Assembly (NCBI RefSeq): GCF_013408825.1 | Contig: NZ_JACCBZ010000002.1 | Span: 1 to 64,000 of the forward strand | Direction of reading: 5' to 3' | Length of the DNA stretch: 64,000 bases | Source of the DNA: Mucilaginibacter tundrae | GTDB taxonomy: Bacteria; Bacteroidota; Bacteroidia; Sphingobacteriales; Sphingobacteriaceae | Shown: piece after piece, positions 1-8,640 of the stretch | How positions within the stretch are numbered: position 1 is the first letter of the stretch | Layout: each line of letters opens with the position of its first letter | The notes under the pieces: model-generated | Seen by the model: the letters and a program-made list of their open reading frames with translations, nothing else | Database searches by the model: none | Told to the model about the DNA's origin: nothing | Program-made: the position numbers and the translations under genes

Positions 1-9
1 AACCTATAA

Positions 10-46
10 AAAAACTCAAACATCTTTGATTGATGTTTGAGTTTTT
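10..46. terminator. Bidirectional hairpin terminator
   Basis: A perfect 15-bp inverted repeat (10-24 with 32-46) around a 7-nt loop has an A-run on one side and a T-run on the other, so it reads as an intrinsic terminator on both strands. It lies downstream of the minus-strand replication-protein gene ending at 198 and probably ends that transcript. Confidence 0.75.
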
Positions 47-197
47 AACAACTTTTGTATTATCAATAATAGTCAACCTATTTTAGGACGTTACAGCCTT
101 ATAACAAAGTAGCAGAATGCTACCAGTATGATAAATCTAAATACTCTCGCTGAATCTTGAAACGCCTTGGGAGCATTTTTGCAATAAAGTTTTAACA

Positions 198-1136
198 TTA
201 TAACGTATCCTGTAGTTCAAGCATTGCGCTTTCATAAGCAAAATCAATTTTATCGTCAAGCTCTTTTTGTAAAATTGGACTTAATGGCTTCAATTTAGGT
301 AGCGATTCAAGATATCTTTTAATTGCACCTCTTACAAACTTTGGCATTTTGATGTGTTTTAAGCCGCCCATTAAAACTTCAATACCTCCTATGGTATTTA
401 TACCTATTTTTAAAAGTGATTCTTTAAAGGCGCTTAATGAGGTATAATTTAATTGTGATGCATAAGGCAAAGTCAATTTGGGTATCAATTTATATCCCTC
501 GTACCACTCTTTAAGCAAAGCTTTATAAAACTGGGGTGAATACAAGCAGTCGAAAGTCGTTATGCCATCACTCAAGGTTCTGAAAGTATAACTCTTACAT
601 CTATATTCGTATTTTAAAATGTTATGGCCTTTGAATTTATTATACGCTGCTCGTTGGTATCTGTCTATCCTTAGCTGTTCAACCTTGTCATAAATGCATA
701 TAACTGTTGCATGATGCTTAAATGTCTTAGTTGTTCTTTTGTTATCAGCTTCAAAACCGCTTGGTGCTTGTAAAATATCTATATAAAGCTTCGGCAGTTG
801 ATCCATTAACATACTTGAAGCAATATCAACCCTTGTAACAATAGCTTTATCAAAAGGTATCCCGAATAAAGTCTCAAATTCGGTTAAGGCTTCTTGCACC
901 TGGCTGAAATTTAGATTTTGCAGGTTATCGTCATAATATAGCTTTGTTAAACTACCTTTAGCAATCAAGTGATGTTGAGTTAAAGTAAAACTATAATTCT
1001 TGTAATTGAATGTTAAGGCTGATCCATTTGGATAAGTAGAATTAACTTTAAACTGCATTTTTCCTTCGAAGATTTGTTTTATACTGTTGTAATCATAATA
1101 AGTATTATATAAAGAAAACTCTAATGTGTCAATCAT
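198..1136 (-). CDS. Phage/plasmid replication protein, gene II/X-like
   Basis: 312 aa. The sequence resembles the phage/plasmid replication initiators of the gene II/X (Phage_CRI) type: a central VTRVDIASSM stretch, then KTFKHHATVICIYDK and a KYEYRCKSY segment, the layout these rolling-circle initiators use around their nicking tyrosines. The assignment is by motif memory, so moderate. It is the last gene of a minus-strand run with integrase and excisionase-like genes, which fits an integrated element that replicates after excision. The ATG at 1136 is the only good start. A terminator follows at 10-46. An unrelated element-specific protein remains possible. Confidence 0.55.
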   Translation of the reverse strand: MIDTLEFSLYNTYYDYNSIKQIFEGKMQFKVNSTYPNGSALTFNYKNYSFTLTQHHLIAKGSLTKLYYDDNLQNLNFSQVQEALTEFETLFGIPFDKAIVTRVDIASSMLMDQLPKLYIDILQAPSGFEADNKRTTKTFKHHATVICIYDKVEQLRIDRYQRAAYNKFKGHNILKYEYRCKSYTFRTLSDGITTFDCLYSPQFYKALLKEWYEGYKLIPKLTLPYASQLNYTSLSAFKESLLKIGINTIGGIEVLMGGLKHIKMPKFVRGAIKRYLESLPKLKPLSPILQKELDDKIDFAYESAMLELQDTL

Positions 1137-1230
1137 GGTAATTAAGGTATATGGTAACTGTTTTAGTTACCTTTTTAGATTATTATAATAAGAGCTGCAG
1201 CCGCCATCGCGGTCTGCAGCTCTATTGACC

Positions 1231-1743
1231 TTATTTTGAAGTTCCGCCCGGCATATGTTCTACATGATATAGGCCGTGGTTATTGTAAAGGTTGATGCTT
1301 TGTGTTTTTAACCTTTTACAACGTCGGGCGTATTGCCATTTTGCAGCCTCATCAACGCTTACAAGTTTGTCGGTTTTGGGGTTGTCAAATAGCATCTCTT
1401 CACCTATAGTTAAATCCAACCAGATTGTTTCATCATCAGTTGTAGGTAGTTCGCCGCTTATTTTACCTAATACCTTTTCTCCAGAATACAAAAACTGACC
1501 AAATAATTCCTTGCGGTTGACAAACCAAAATGCAATTTCTGATTGAGGGATTTTGAGATCATTCTTATCAATACTGAAAAGTCTCCAAATAGGTGTTTTA
1601 GTTCTGAGAAATAAATTTGAACTATATGATGAGCCTAATATTTTTAGCGACTTATCATCGGGTTCTGTTAAGGGTAACAAGTCCATTGGATAATTACCGC
1701 AATCATTTTCGTTATATATTAAAAAACTATAATTACTATACAT
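1231..1743 (-). CDS. Hypothetical protein of integrated element
   Basis: 170 aa, not recognised. It has no signal peptide or membrane segment. Its C-terminal half (LGKISGEL, then alternating hydrophobics, then AAKWQYARRCKRLK) matches in order the C-terminal half of the next gene upstream (LGKIYGSL and AKDWEAALSTKWRL), so the two look like diverged tandem duplicates. It lies between the replication-protein gene and that relative in one minus-strand run, suggesting a shared role in element maintenance. It is probably cytoplasmic. Confidence 0.6.
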   Translation of the reverse strand: MYSNYSFLIYNENDCGNYPMDLLPLTEPDDKSLKILGSSYSSNLFLRTKTPIWRLFSIDKNDLKIPQSEIAFWFVNRKELFGQFLYSGEKVLGKISGELPTTDDETIWLDLTIGEEMLFDNPKTDKLVSVDEAAKWQYARRCKRLKTQSINLYNNHGLYHVEHMPGGTSK

Positions 1744-1829
1744 AATGTATTAAAATTTGTTAGTGTATTTATTACTACTAACCAAGCAATTAAAATAGCG
1801 CTCGGTTAGTAGCGAATTAAGTATATAAA

Positions 1830-2315
1830 TTACGCGGCAATGTGATTAGATAGTCTCCATTTGGTTGAGAGAGCAGCTTCCCAATCTTTTGCATCGAAGG
1901 CTGTGGGATAATTGAAGAGATTTATATTATTAAACCTCACCTGACTCACTCGCAAACCTAGTATTACTGATTTACTTATACTGTTTTCGTCAAGGGAGCC
2001 ATATATTTTACCTAAGATCGCACGATTAGTTACAATATCCTCCCCGTATAGCATGTCTCCACGCTGTACGTAAAAGATTTGTTCCGATACACGATCCTCG
2101 TTTTCAGGCGCACCCAAGATTTCATTTGTCTGAGTTGTAAATTGTAAACTAGGCCAACTTGTTAACCTTAGTATTTCGGGTGGGACTCGCTCTACTTGGC
2201 CAATTTTGAATTCGTTAGGGTTGAAGCCGATAAGCTTTAATTCAAATATCTCAGCATAATTCTCGCAATGAGTTGCTACAAAATAATATTCAGGGGTCAA
2301 CGTCAATTTTTTCAT
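1830..2315 (-). CDS. Hypothetical protein, relative of its neighbour
   Basis: 161 aa, not recognised. It starts 4 nt after the stop of the excisionase-like gene, so the two are almost certainly co-transcribed and probably translationally coupled. The C-terminal part shares LGKI-x-G-x-L, a following hydrophobic strand and a W-x5-K motif with the protein encoded at 1231-1743. There is no signal peptide or membrane helix. In integrated elements this slot often holds regulators or replication accessory proteins, but nothing in the sequence proves either role. Confidence 0.6.
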   Translation of the reverse strand: MKKLTLTPEYYFVATHCENYAEIFELKLIGFNPNEFKIGQVERVPPEILRLTSWPSLQFTTQTNEILGAPENEDRVSEQIFYVQRGDMLYGEDIVTNRAILGKIYGSLDENSISKSVILGLRVSQVRFNNINLFNYPTAFDAKDWEAALSTKWRLSNHIAA

Positions 2316-2319
2316 GTGT

Positions 2320-2532
2320 TTAGTTAATTAGGGGTTGTAATTCTGTTTCCGACATTATCCTATGATTATTCAACCATTGATCGATGTCGCTTTTTTTAAA
2401 CCATACACGACCATTGGTCGGACGGTATTTTGGTATTGTGTTCCTGTGCGATAACTTGTATGCAAGGCTACGAGAGATCCCTAGATAAGTACATAACTCA
2501 GCCAGGGTCAGAAAACGGTCTGTTTCTGCCAT
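2320..2532 (-). CDS. Excisionase-type HTH DNA-binding protein
   Basis: 70 aa. The fold is that of MerR-like excisionase/AlpA proteins: FLTLAELCTYLGISRSLAYKLSHRNTIPKYRPTNGRVWFKKSDIDQWL, with a helix-turn-helix over about residues 10-30 and a wing ending in VWFKKSDIDQWL. These proteins bend DNA and direct integrase toward excision, and many also regulate the element's genes. It lies about 300 nt downstream of the integrase on the same strand and directly precedes the element's unknown genes, the usual Bacteroidota layout. Family assignment is strong; excision versus regulation is inferred. Confidence 0.85.
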   Translation of the reverse strand: MAETDRFLTLAELCTYLGISRSLAYKLSHRNTIPKYRPTNGRVWFKKSDIDQWLNNHRIMSETELQPLIN

Positions 2533-2588
2533 GTGTTTAATGTTTTAGTTAAAAAATATTTGCTGAGTGGGGTTGTGTTGAGTTGTTT

Positions 2589-2667
2589 GGTCTAATGACC
2601 GACCTGCGTTTCGTCCCCACTGGAGGTTAGGGCAATGGTATCGTTGCTAATGCAGAAGTCCCTCCAG
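2589..2667. other. Folded intergenic stretch between int and xis
   Basis: The gap 2533-2829 has no gene. It holds a small hairpin GGTC-taat-GACC (2589-2600) and a longer stem CTGGAGG (2620-2626) with CCTCCAG (2661-2667) enclosing a GCAA/TTGC stem. It lies in the leader of the excisionase-like gene and may be a regulatory leader or recombination-directionality site. The function is not established. Confidence 0.35.
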
Positions 2668-2829
2668 GTACCTCGGTAGTAGTTAACTTCACCGTCGAAT
2701 TACAGGTTGTATATGAAAGAGCGAGTAACCGCCTCTATTAGCGATTAATGTAAAGATATATCAGCCGAATTATTTTAAAAAATTTATTTGCAAATATAGT
2801 TTCAAATAAATTTTTTAGTTTAAAAGCCA

Positions 2830-3927
2830 TTACAGGTTGAAGTCCAGTACTTTCACAGCATCGTTCTTTCGCTGATCAATTACTTTGGCGTATATTTGGG
2901 TAGTTTTGATCTCTCTATGACCAAGTAATTTTGACACGGTATAAATATCAACACCTTTGGTTAAGAGCCATACCGAAAATGTATGACGAGCTGAATGGAA
3001 AGTGATGTGTTTTCTAATGCCAGCCAACATAACCCACTCTAACAGTTTGACGTTATTCCAAGCACTATATTTCAAGCCCTTAAATACCCGTTGATCATCA
3101 GCCATCCTATCACCAAGCTGGGCGATTGAATTTTTGTTTAAGTCTACTGTTTCTGAGTAACCAGTTTTCTGCTGCCGATAACGGATGAAAGTCCTTTCTC
3201 CAGTCGTTTGAACATCGCCGAACTTAACAGCCACTACGTCCGACCACCTCAACCCGGAGAATACGCTAAACAGAAACGCGCGTTTAAGCAATGGAAAACA
3301 ACATGGCGTATTCATCAGTAGTTTTACTTCTTCTTCGGTAAGGAATTCACGTTTAGTATCTTCAGGTTTAAGGCCTTTCACCCTTGAAGCGATCCTTACA
3401 TCTATAAGCTTTTCATCAAATGCAGCATTAAGCGCCGCCTTAACTTTATTGAAATAAGAAGATGCTGCATTTCGAGATAACTGTTGGTTCGACTTGGTTC
3501 GATATTTTTCACTTATAAACTTCTTTATTGCGGCTAAATCTGCTTCTGTAATATCAACCAATTTTTTAGACCGATTGCCAAAATACTGATTTAACACCTT
3601 GTGCGTACTATCCCAATTGGCGAAAGTACCGTCAGAACTACGGCGTTCTTGAGTCAGTTTAGCGAAGTAGTCCAAAAATGAAATATCGGTCTGCTTACTG
3701 CCGAATTTACTGTAGTTAGAATTAGTAAGTTCTACTTCCATGTTAAGTCTTATTTTCTCTGCAAGGCGCTTCACTTCTGCATTGCGAATTCTTTCAGCCT
3801 CTGTTTTTGGTTTTACAATCGTATAAAGCTTAAGTGATTTAGAATATCTTTTACCTTCATGATAGATGTCTAAATTCCAGCTATACCTTCCGGTGTTTGT
3901 TGCTTTTTGTCTTAATGTAACGCTCAT
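2830..3927 (-). CDS. Tyrosine recombinase / phage-type integrase
   Basis: 365 aa. The N-terminal arm-binding segment (residues 1-45) and SAM-like core-binding domain (about 75-190, SFLDYFAKL onward) precede the catalytic domain. The catalytic set is visible: R in FSGLRWSDV, H-x-x-R in HSARHTF, the second H in LLGHREIKTTQ, and nucleophile Y in IYAKV. Length and layout match Bacteroidota ICE/IME integrases. It appears intact. It likely drives integration of the left-hand element and possibly the whole island. Candidate arm sites and a long hairpin lie just upstream at 4050-4231. Confidence 0.93.
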   Translation of the reverse strand: MSVTLRQKATNTGRYSWNLDIYHEGKRYSKSLKLYTIVKPKTEAERIRNAEVKRLAEKIRLNMEVELTNSNYSKFGSKQTDISFLDYFAKLTQERRSSDGTFANWDSTHKVLNQYFGNRSKKLVDITEADLAAIKKFISEKYRTKSNQQLSRNAASSYFNKVKAALNAAFDEKLIDVRIASRVKGLKPEDTKREFLTEEEVKLLMNTPCCFPLLKRAFLFSVFSGLRWSDVVAVKFGDVQTTGERTFIRYRQQKTGYSETVDLNKNSIAQLGDRMADDQRVFKGLKYSAWNNVKLLEWVMLAGIRKHITFHSARHTFSVWLLTKGVDIYTVSKLLGHREIKTTQIYAKVIDQRKNDAVKVLDFNL

Positions 3928-4049
3928 TTATTTTATTTATCTGTGTGATTATAAAAATATACACGTTAGGTGAAAGTAAAAAATTTATTTTCAATTAAAT
4001 ATTTGATTTACAGATAATTATGAAAATAAATAGATAGATATACAACGAT

Positions 4050-4231
4050 ATGAAAAGGAATGAAAAGCTGTATAGAGGACACATCCATTTAATTTTGTTT
4101 CAAATTTGTAACTCGTTTACTTGTGTTACAAATTTGAAACAAAATTATGCAAAATGGATGGGGAGGCATGAATAAGAATGAAACATAACTAATTGTAATC
4201 CAACAAGAAATGAATAAGAATGATAAGCTGT
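4050..4231. repeat. Three 22-nt direct repeats flanking a long hairpin
   Basis: Three related 22-nt copies start at 4050, 4168 and 4210 (pattern ATGAAWARGAATGAWA, the first and third ending in AGCTGT). They flank the inverted repeat at 4082-4160. Such iteron-like copies beside an integrase are typical of arm-type integrase or Rep binding sites, so this stretch could hold the attachment site or replication origin. Confidence 0.55.
4082..4160. repeat. Long inverted repeat (hairpin), possible origin or att site
   Basis: A perfect 22-bp inverted repeat (4091-4112 with 4125-4146) with a 12-nt loop is extended, after a 5-nt bulge at 4147-4151, by a further 9 bp (4082-4090 with 4152-4160). No T-run follows, so it is not an ordinary terminator. 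Its place between the integrase start and the gene debris, inside direct repeats, suggests a recombination or replication site. The rest of 3928-4400 is AT-rich without a gene. Confidence 0.6.
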
Positions 4232-4614
4232 GAAAGGCAACCTATTTACCGATACAGAAAGTCAAATTAAATTGTATGTCAATGAGTTACGCCTTTTGAG
4301 GTACAATATGGGTACAAATTTAAGATAATCATAAACAATTAAAAATCAAAGGTTTTTCTTTGCTTTTTTTTAGAAAATAAATCATACTGATATACAGTAA
4401 CTTATACATCAACGCGGTACAAAAAGTTGCAAAAAATACAAAAGCCAACTGTCAAGCGATCCTTAGCCAGCTTATAAAAGAGATATTTATACGGTTCTCT
4501 GCTTTCGTTGTCAGCGCCCTGACTGCTTGAAGCATAGCCACTATGATCCCCCATGCTGGCAGATTGGTTTTTTTTTGGTTCCTGCGCTGTCGACGAAGAA
4601 ACGATGCAGAACAA

Positions 4615-4813
4615 TTAATTGCTGATCACCGCAATCTGCGCGTCCGAAGACACCTCTCGCAAACTATCATAATATGCACCATTGTAAAAGTCCCTAGAAC
4701 ACCCCCCCGAACTGGATCATCCTTTGCGATTGCTCCAGCGAAATCGAATTGTTAAACAAATTCAACACCGCCGCAGGAGAATAAATTGCGGGACCTTGCG
4801 CTGCTGCTTCCAT
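4615..4813 (-). pseudogene. Frameshifted remnant, ExoVII large-subunit-like N-terminus
   Basis: An ATG at 4813 opens a 39-codon frame (about IYSPAAVLNLFNNSISLEQS ... RMIQFGG) that stops at 4694 just after a run of seven G on the coding strand. Removing one G joins it to a second frame (RDFYNGAYYDSLREVSSDAQ) that stops at 4615, giving about 65 aa. The pattern recalls the N-terminal OB-fold part of XseA-like proteins of Bacteroidota, from memory. It is a broken, truncated remnant. The stretch 4400-4600 downstream may be more debris. Confidence 0.4.
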
Positions 4814-4848
4814 TACCGTAAAATTATCAATTCAATTTATAATTTAAA

Positions 4849-4870
4849 AATACCGTGAAAACACGGTATT
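4849..4870 (-). terminator. Hairpin terminator reading leftward
   Basis: AATACCGTG (4849-4857) pairs perfectly with CACGGTATT (4862-4870) over an AAAA loop. On the minus strand the stem is followed by a T-run, so it can end leftward transcription. It also abuts the promoter-like element of the plus-strand gene at 4951, insulating it. Confidence 0.5.
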
Positions 4871-4899
4871 GCGGATTAGAGTTAATTAAATTAGCTTTG
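4869..4899 (+). promoter_or_regulatory. Bacteroidota-type promoter
   Basis: A TTG (4869-4871) lies 20 nt before TAGCTTTG (4892-4899), which fits the Bacteroidota -7 consensus TAnnTTTG. It is about 50 nt ahead of the ATG at 4951, so it is a plausible promoter for the lipoprotein gene and perhaps the following plus-strand genes. Confidence 0.45.
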
Positions 4900-4950
4900 T
4901 TAAACAATTGATTTAAAAACAATTGTAACAAGAACCCAAACCCTTATTTA

Positions 4951-6021
4951 ATGAAAACAATACCCCTATCCCCCTTCTTACAACGGCGCAATATTGTCAT
5001 CTTACTCATTCTTTTTCAAATTTTTTCTTGCAATAAAAATGACATAATTTTCATCAATCCGCATGGTAACTTTGGAAAAGATCCAGGTGAATTTTCAACT
5101 AAACGGACAATCGCACCGCTAAAAATCACTTATTTTTCGAAGAGTTCTGTCCGTGCTTCGGTTGTTATTAATGTGGACGGAATCCCCGTTGATGTTCTTT
5201 TCGATACCGGATCATGGGGCTTAAGGGTACTGGCAGGGGCAATCAAAGGCGCGCCTATTGATACAGATTCGGAATGGGTAAGCTATCCTTACTCCGGAGG
5301 AACCAATCTTTATGGCAAGGTAGCCGGCGCAAATTTGTCCATAGCCAATCTTCGCAGTTCAACGCCAATTAAAATTATGCGTATAGACAGCATTAGCGCT
5401 GGTAGTGCCAAATACCATGCAACCGGTGACTCAACTATGGTCAATAATGGTCTATTGCATGGTTTTAATGGGATTGTTGGTGTTGGCCTCAGAGTTTCAT
5501 CTGGCAGCGATGGCGTGGCTAATCCTTTGCCGCAATTGCCGGGTGCGGGAAGTTTCATTGTACATTTTCCCAAATTCAACGACACCGATGGGGCGTTGAT
5601 CCTGAACCCGTCGGAACAAGATCTTAAAGGATTTACGTTTATTAATTTACAGCCAGGAACCGTATTACTACCCAATGGCTATAATAGCTGGATGGATAAT
5701 CAATTAAAAGATACCTTATCGGTAGGTGGCGTACCTTATACCAGCAATGTTCTTTTAGATTCCGGGAACCCGGTAAGTTTTTATTATAAAAATGCAACTA
5801 GTGATACCGCGAAAGTTTCGATAGGCACCCTTGTTAAGTTTTCCTTGGGCCCTCCATTTGCCGCCAGTACAACGTTCACGGTATCAGAACAGCAATCTGG
5901 ATTGGATCTTGTTGAAACAAGCAATTACGAAGTCCGAAATGTATTTGGAATTCAGTTCTTTTTTGATTTTGATGTATGTTATGATCAAAAAAACGGAAGA
6001 ATTGGGATCAGAAAAAAATAA
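4951..6021 (+). CDS. Aspartic-peptidase-like lipoprotein (DUF3443-like)
   Basis: 356 aa. The N-terminus has a basic/hydrophobic signal and a lipobox ending at Cys about residue 27 (FQIFSC), so it is a predicted lipoprotein. Two retropepsin/pepsin-like active-site motifs are visible, LFDTGSWGLRVLAG and later LLDSGNPVSFYY, separated by about 180 residues, as in a two-lobed aspartic peptidase. DTGSxGLR together with FNGIVGVGLR resembles the DUF3443 family. Substrate is unknown. It leads a plus-strand set of exported proteins next to the TIR island, which may or may not be functionally linked. Confidence 0.65.
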   Translation: MKTIPLSPFLQRRNIVILLILFQIFSCNKNDIIFINPHGNFGKDPGEFSTKRTIAPLKITYFSKSSVRASVVINVDGIPVDVLFDTGSWGLRVLAGAIKGAPIDTDSEWVSYPYSGGTNLYGKVAGANLSIANLRSSTPIKIMRIDSISAGSAKYHATGDSTMVNNGLLHGFNGIVGVGLRVSSGSDGVANPLPQLPGAGSFIVHFPKFNDTDGALILNPSEQDLKGFTFINLQPGTVLLPNGYNSWMDNQLKDTLSVGGVPYTSNVLLDSGNPVSFYYKNATSDTAKVSIGTLVKFSLGPPFAASTTFTVSEQQSGLDLVETSNYEVRNVFGIQFFFDFDVCYDQKNGRIGIRKK

Positions 6022-6145
6022 TTGAACTTTAACTCTAAAACATTTTCTTAAATAGTTGAAAATCAAATACATTACTATTATTTTTATAGCTAAAACCTAC
6101 TAATTTAAATTATCTGGTGTCGAAAGCCACCTAAACCTTTGACAT

Positions 6146-7048
6146 ATGGATAAACTGATCAACAAGTCGCTGTCTTTAGCATTTTTCATTGGAATAACCA
6201 CCATTTTAAATTGCGCTGCACAAGTTCCAGAATTTAGCTACACAACACCCAATGCCTTCGACGCGGGAAAAACCATTTCACCCCTCAAACCGACAATTAG
6301 CAAGGGTCCTGCTACTTCCTTCAGCATCAGACCAGACGCACCGGATGGCTTGACCTTTGATCTCAAAACCGGTATCCTAAGTGGGAAACCGCTAAAACCC
6401 TCGAATGATAGATATTGTATAGCAGCATCAAATGCAAACGGGATTGGAAAAGCTTTTCAATTGGAAATTGTTGTTATCGGGAGCTCAGTTAACGCTGGCT
6501 CAAGTCATCAATTGACCAGTGGGGAATGGTTTCTTGTTTTTCTCCCACCCATAGCTTTTATAGGGGGGCTGATATTATTGCTCATTTATACCTGGATTAT
6601 CCGGCTTATCGATAAAAAGTCTGGGCCGCCATTTAGCTTACGATTGGCTTTATCGGAAAGCACTTATCCTCAAAAAATTGACAGAAATACAGAATATAAT
6701 GCTACCAATATCGCAGCATTAGTGGCTATACAGCAAATAAATACAGCCACCACTGCGCTTCCGGTTATCACACTTTTTCCAACCACCATAACTACCACTG
6801 ACAATATATACCGTCCAAGCATTAGCCGTTTGATCGCTTTTTTAACAACTATGGTTTCATTACTTATTGGGATTTGCCTGAGCAGCTTTTTTATTTATTG
6901 TTACTTAAAAGATGGTACTGTACCTGATGTTACCAAGCTTTCCGGCATTTTAATTTCAATGGGTATCGGGGTAGTACCTTATGCCTTTAATAAAATTTCC
7001 ACAATGGCCAATGGAGGTCAGCCAAGCACCCCGCCTCCGACGAAATAA
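6146..7048 (+). CDS. Membrane protein with putative Ig (He_PIG-like) domain
   Basis: 300 aa. A signal-like start with possible lipobox (ILNC) precedes a domain over about residues 28-112 with the He_PIG pattern: ISPLKPT, SFSIRPDAPDGLTFD, TGILSGKPLKPS, IAASNANGIG. Hydrophobic helices follow at about 130-152, 225-250 and 255-275. It is probably an inner-membrane protein with an exported Ig-like domain. Neighbours on both sides are exported proteins. Function is unknown. Confidence 0.6.
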   Translation: MDKLINKSLSLAFFIGITTILNCAAQVPEFSYTTPNAFDAGKTISPLKPTISKGPATSFSIRPDAPDGLTFDLKTGILSGKPLKPSNDRYCIAASNANGIGKAFQLEIVVIGSSVNAGSSHQLTSGEWFLVFLPPIAFIGGLILLLIYTWIIRLIDKKSGPPFSLRLALSESTYPQKIDRNTEYNATNIAALVAIQQINTATTALPVITLFPTTITTTDNIYRPSISRLIAFLTTMVSLLIGICLSSFFIYCYLKDGTVPDVTKLSGILISMGIGVVPYAFNKISTMANGGQPSTPPPTK

Positions 7049-7091
7049 ATGTAGATTATTGAAAATTCATTCACCATAACCCCTTAAAACC

Positions 7092-7367
7092 ATGAACCCA
7101 ACTGTCATTACTATCACATTTACCGGTGCAACCGGCGGATCGGTTACGGTATTTATTACCGGAACTGGCCGCGCTTACAATTATCTCGCAGGCCCAACCA
7201 CTCCACCTGATCCATTTAACTTGCCTCCTGGTAATTATTCGATCCAGGTACATGGCTATTCAGGGGGCACCGTTAATTTATCTGTAGACCAGGCTGGTAC
7301 AAACCTGGTAACCGATTCTTGCGCTGGAACCAACATTTATATGCTTGATAATTTCAATGTTGTTTAA
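7092..7367 (+). CDS. Small beta-rich hypothetical protein
   Basis: 91 aa, not recognised. It is rich in Gly, Thr and Val with alternating hydrophobics and a PPGNYSIQVHGYSGGTVNLSV segment, resembling a single beta-sandwich, but lacks a signal peptide. Two Cys-free halves flank one late Cys. Its stop codon overlaps the next start (TAATG), so the two genes are translationally coupled and their products may act together. Confidence 0.5.
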   Translation: MNPTVITITFTGATGGSVTVFITGTGRAYNYLAGPTTPPDPFNLPPGNYSIQVHGYSGGTVNLSVDQAGTNLVTDSCAGTNIYMLDNFNVV

Positions 7368-8539
7368 TGGAAAAGAAGATGAAAAACAAACTTGTTATTT
7401 TAAGCCTAGGTGTGGTTCTATTCCTCTCAACAACCACGCGCCTTTACGGCCAACAAAAAGCGCCTGAGGATTCTACAATAAAAAAGGTCCAGGCAGCCAA
7501 ATCCCTTACTGGCTGGGATATCTTAAGCAACCTTTACCAATTATCGTTAAACGATGTCACAGCTACCAGTAAGTCCGTTAGCTTTAAAAGCACCATTTTT
7601 GGTTTAATCAAAAACAATAATCAAAAGGTAAACGCAGTGGATTATCAGCATTATTCGATAGAAAGGTACCTTCAACCATATTTAAATTTTGATTATAAAA
7701 ATAATTTTAATCCTTCAAATTTATCTCTTGGTATTACCTGGTCATTTATCAACGCGAATGATGTTACAAGATCGAAGGTATTCAACAGCTATAACAAAGA
7801 TTTATCAGATAGACAAGCGGAGATAGATGCTTTTGTCGATCCAATTATTACAAAACTTACGAATAACCAACCGCCAAATTTTCAGACGATTATCAAACAT
7901 TTGGCAACATTCGAAAAATCAATGGATTCATCCGATTTGACAGATGATTTGAAAAAAATTCTCCCTCAAGAAGCCATTACTAAAATTGAAGCGATGAAGA
8001 ATAAGTTTGATGATGCTAACCGCAATGTTGCTAATCGGTTTAATGTCACATTTACGCCCGAAATTTCTTATGCTTTCAACCGCAGCGGCGTACAGGGCGC
8101 ATCATTTCTGTTAAATGCCATCAAAGGTTTTACTATCTTCGCAAAGCTAAGCACCCAATTTACTTTAAAAACCGGTTATGTACTAGGGGATGATACGGTC
8201 ATAAAAGCAATTGATATGAATAAGCATCTATTTGAAAACCAGTTAAGTTTGAACCAAGTCATTGCCAACAAGATGATCAAAGGAAGTGACGGCAAGTCGA
8301 ACTTATCGCCTTGTGTTGAATTAGCCATAAATTATGGGTATAATTATTTGACAAGCGGTTACACGGCCGGTCAGCAACGCGACGAATCGAGTCTAGGAGC
8401 AAAATTTGGTATTCTTGTTGGGAGTAGTAGTTGGGTGGTTCTCCCTGTTACTTACAACTATGCTACCAAAAAAACAGTTACATCTATATCTCTAAAAGTT
8501 AACCTTGGCGATCCTCCTTTTAAGTCGTCCACAAAATAA
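7367..8539 (+). CDS. Exported protein, possible outer-membrane component
   Basis: 390 aa. A signal peptide (about residues 1-28, ending LYGQQ) is followed by a long region with alternating amphipathic segments and a C-terminal strand set (YNYATKKTVTSISLKVNL) like the end of an outer-membrane beta-barrel. The family is not recognised. An ATG 12 nt downstream (7379) is an equal start candidate; the upstream one overlaps the previous stop as TAATG. The midpart holds a helical stretch (EAITKIEAMKNKFDDANRNV). Confidence 0.5.
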   Translation: MEKKMKNKLVILSLGVVLFLSTTTRLYGQQKAPEDSTIKKVQAAKSLTGWDILSNLYQLSLNDVTATSKSVSFKSTIFGLIKNNNQKVNAVDYQHYSIERYLQPYLNFDYKNNFNPSNLSLGITWSFINANDVTRSKVFNSYNKDLSDRQAEIDAFVDPIITKLTNNQPPNFQTIIKHLATFEKSMDSSDLTDDLKKILPQEAITKIEAMKNKFDDANRNVANRFNVTFTPEISYAFNRSGVQGASFLLNAIKGFTIFAKLSTQFTLKTGYVLGDDTVIKAIDMNKHLFENQLSLNQVIANKMIKGSDGKSNLSPCVELAINYGYNYLTSGYTAGQQRDESSLGAKFGILVGSSSWVVLPVTYNYATKKTVTSISLKVNLGDPPFKSSTK

Positions 8540-8640
8540 TTTTTTCAAAGTATTGAATTTTAACATTTCAACTCATTGATAAATAGGTAACATAAAAATA
8601 TTAATTTAGATGACGAAACTAACCATTTCAATTTAAACCT

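Noticed and set aside
29..4320. Possible tRNA/tmRNA insertion target at the integrase end
   Set aside because: No cloverleaf or tmRNA 3' end could be made from 4250-4330.
4402..4614. 70-codon minus-strand frame
   Set aside because: No known family, poor start, and it adjoins frameshifted debris; treated as decayed sequence.
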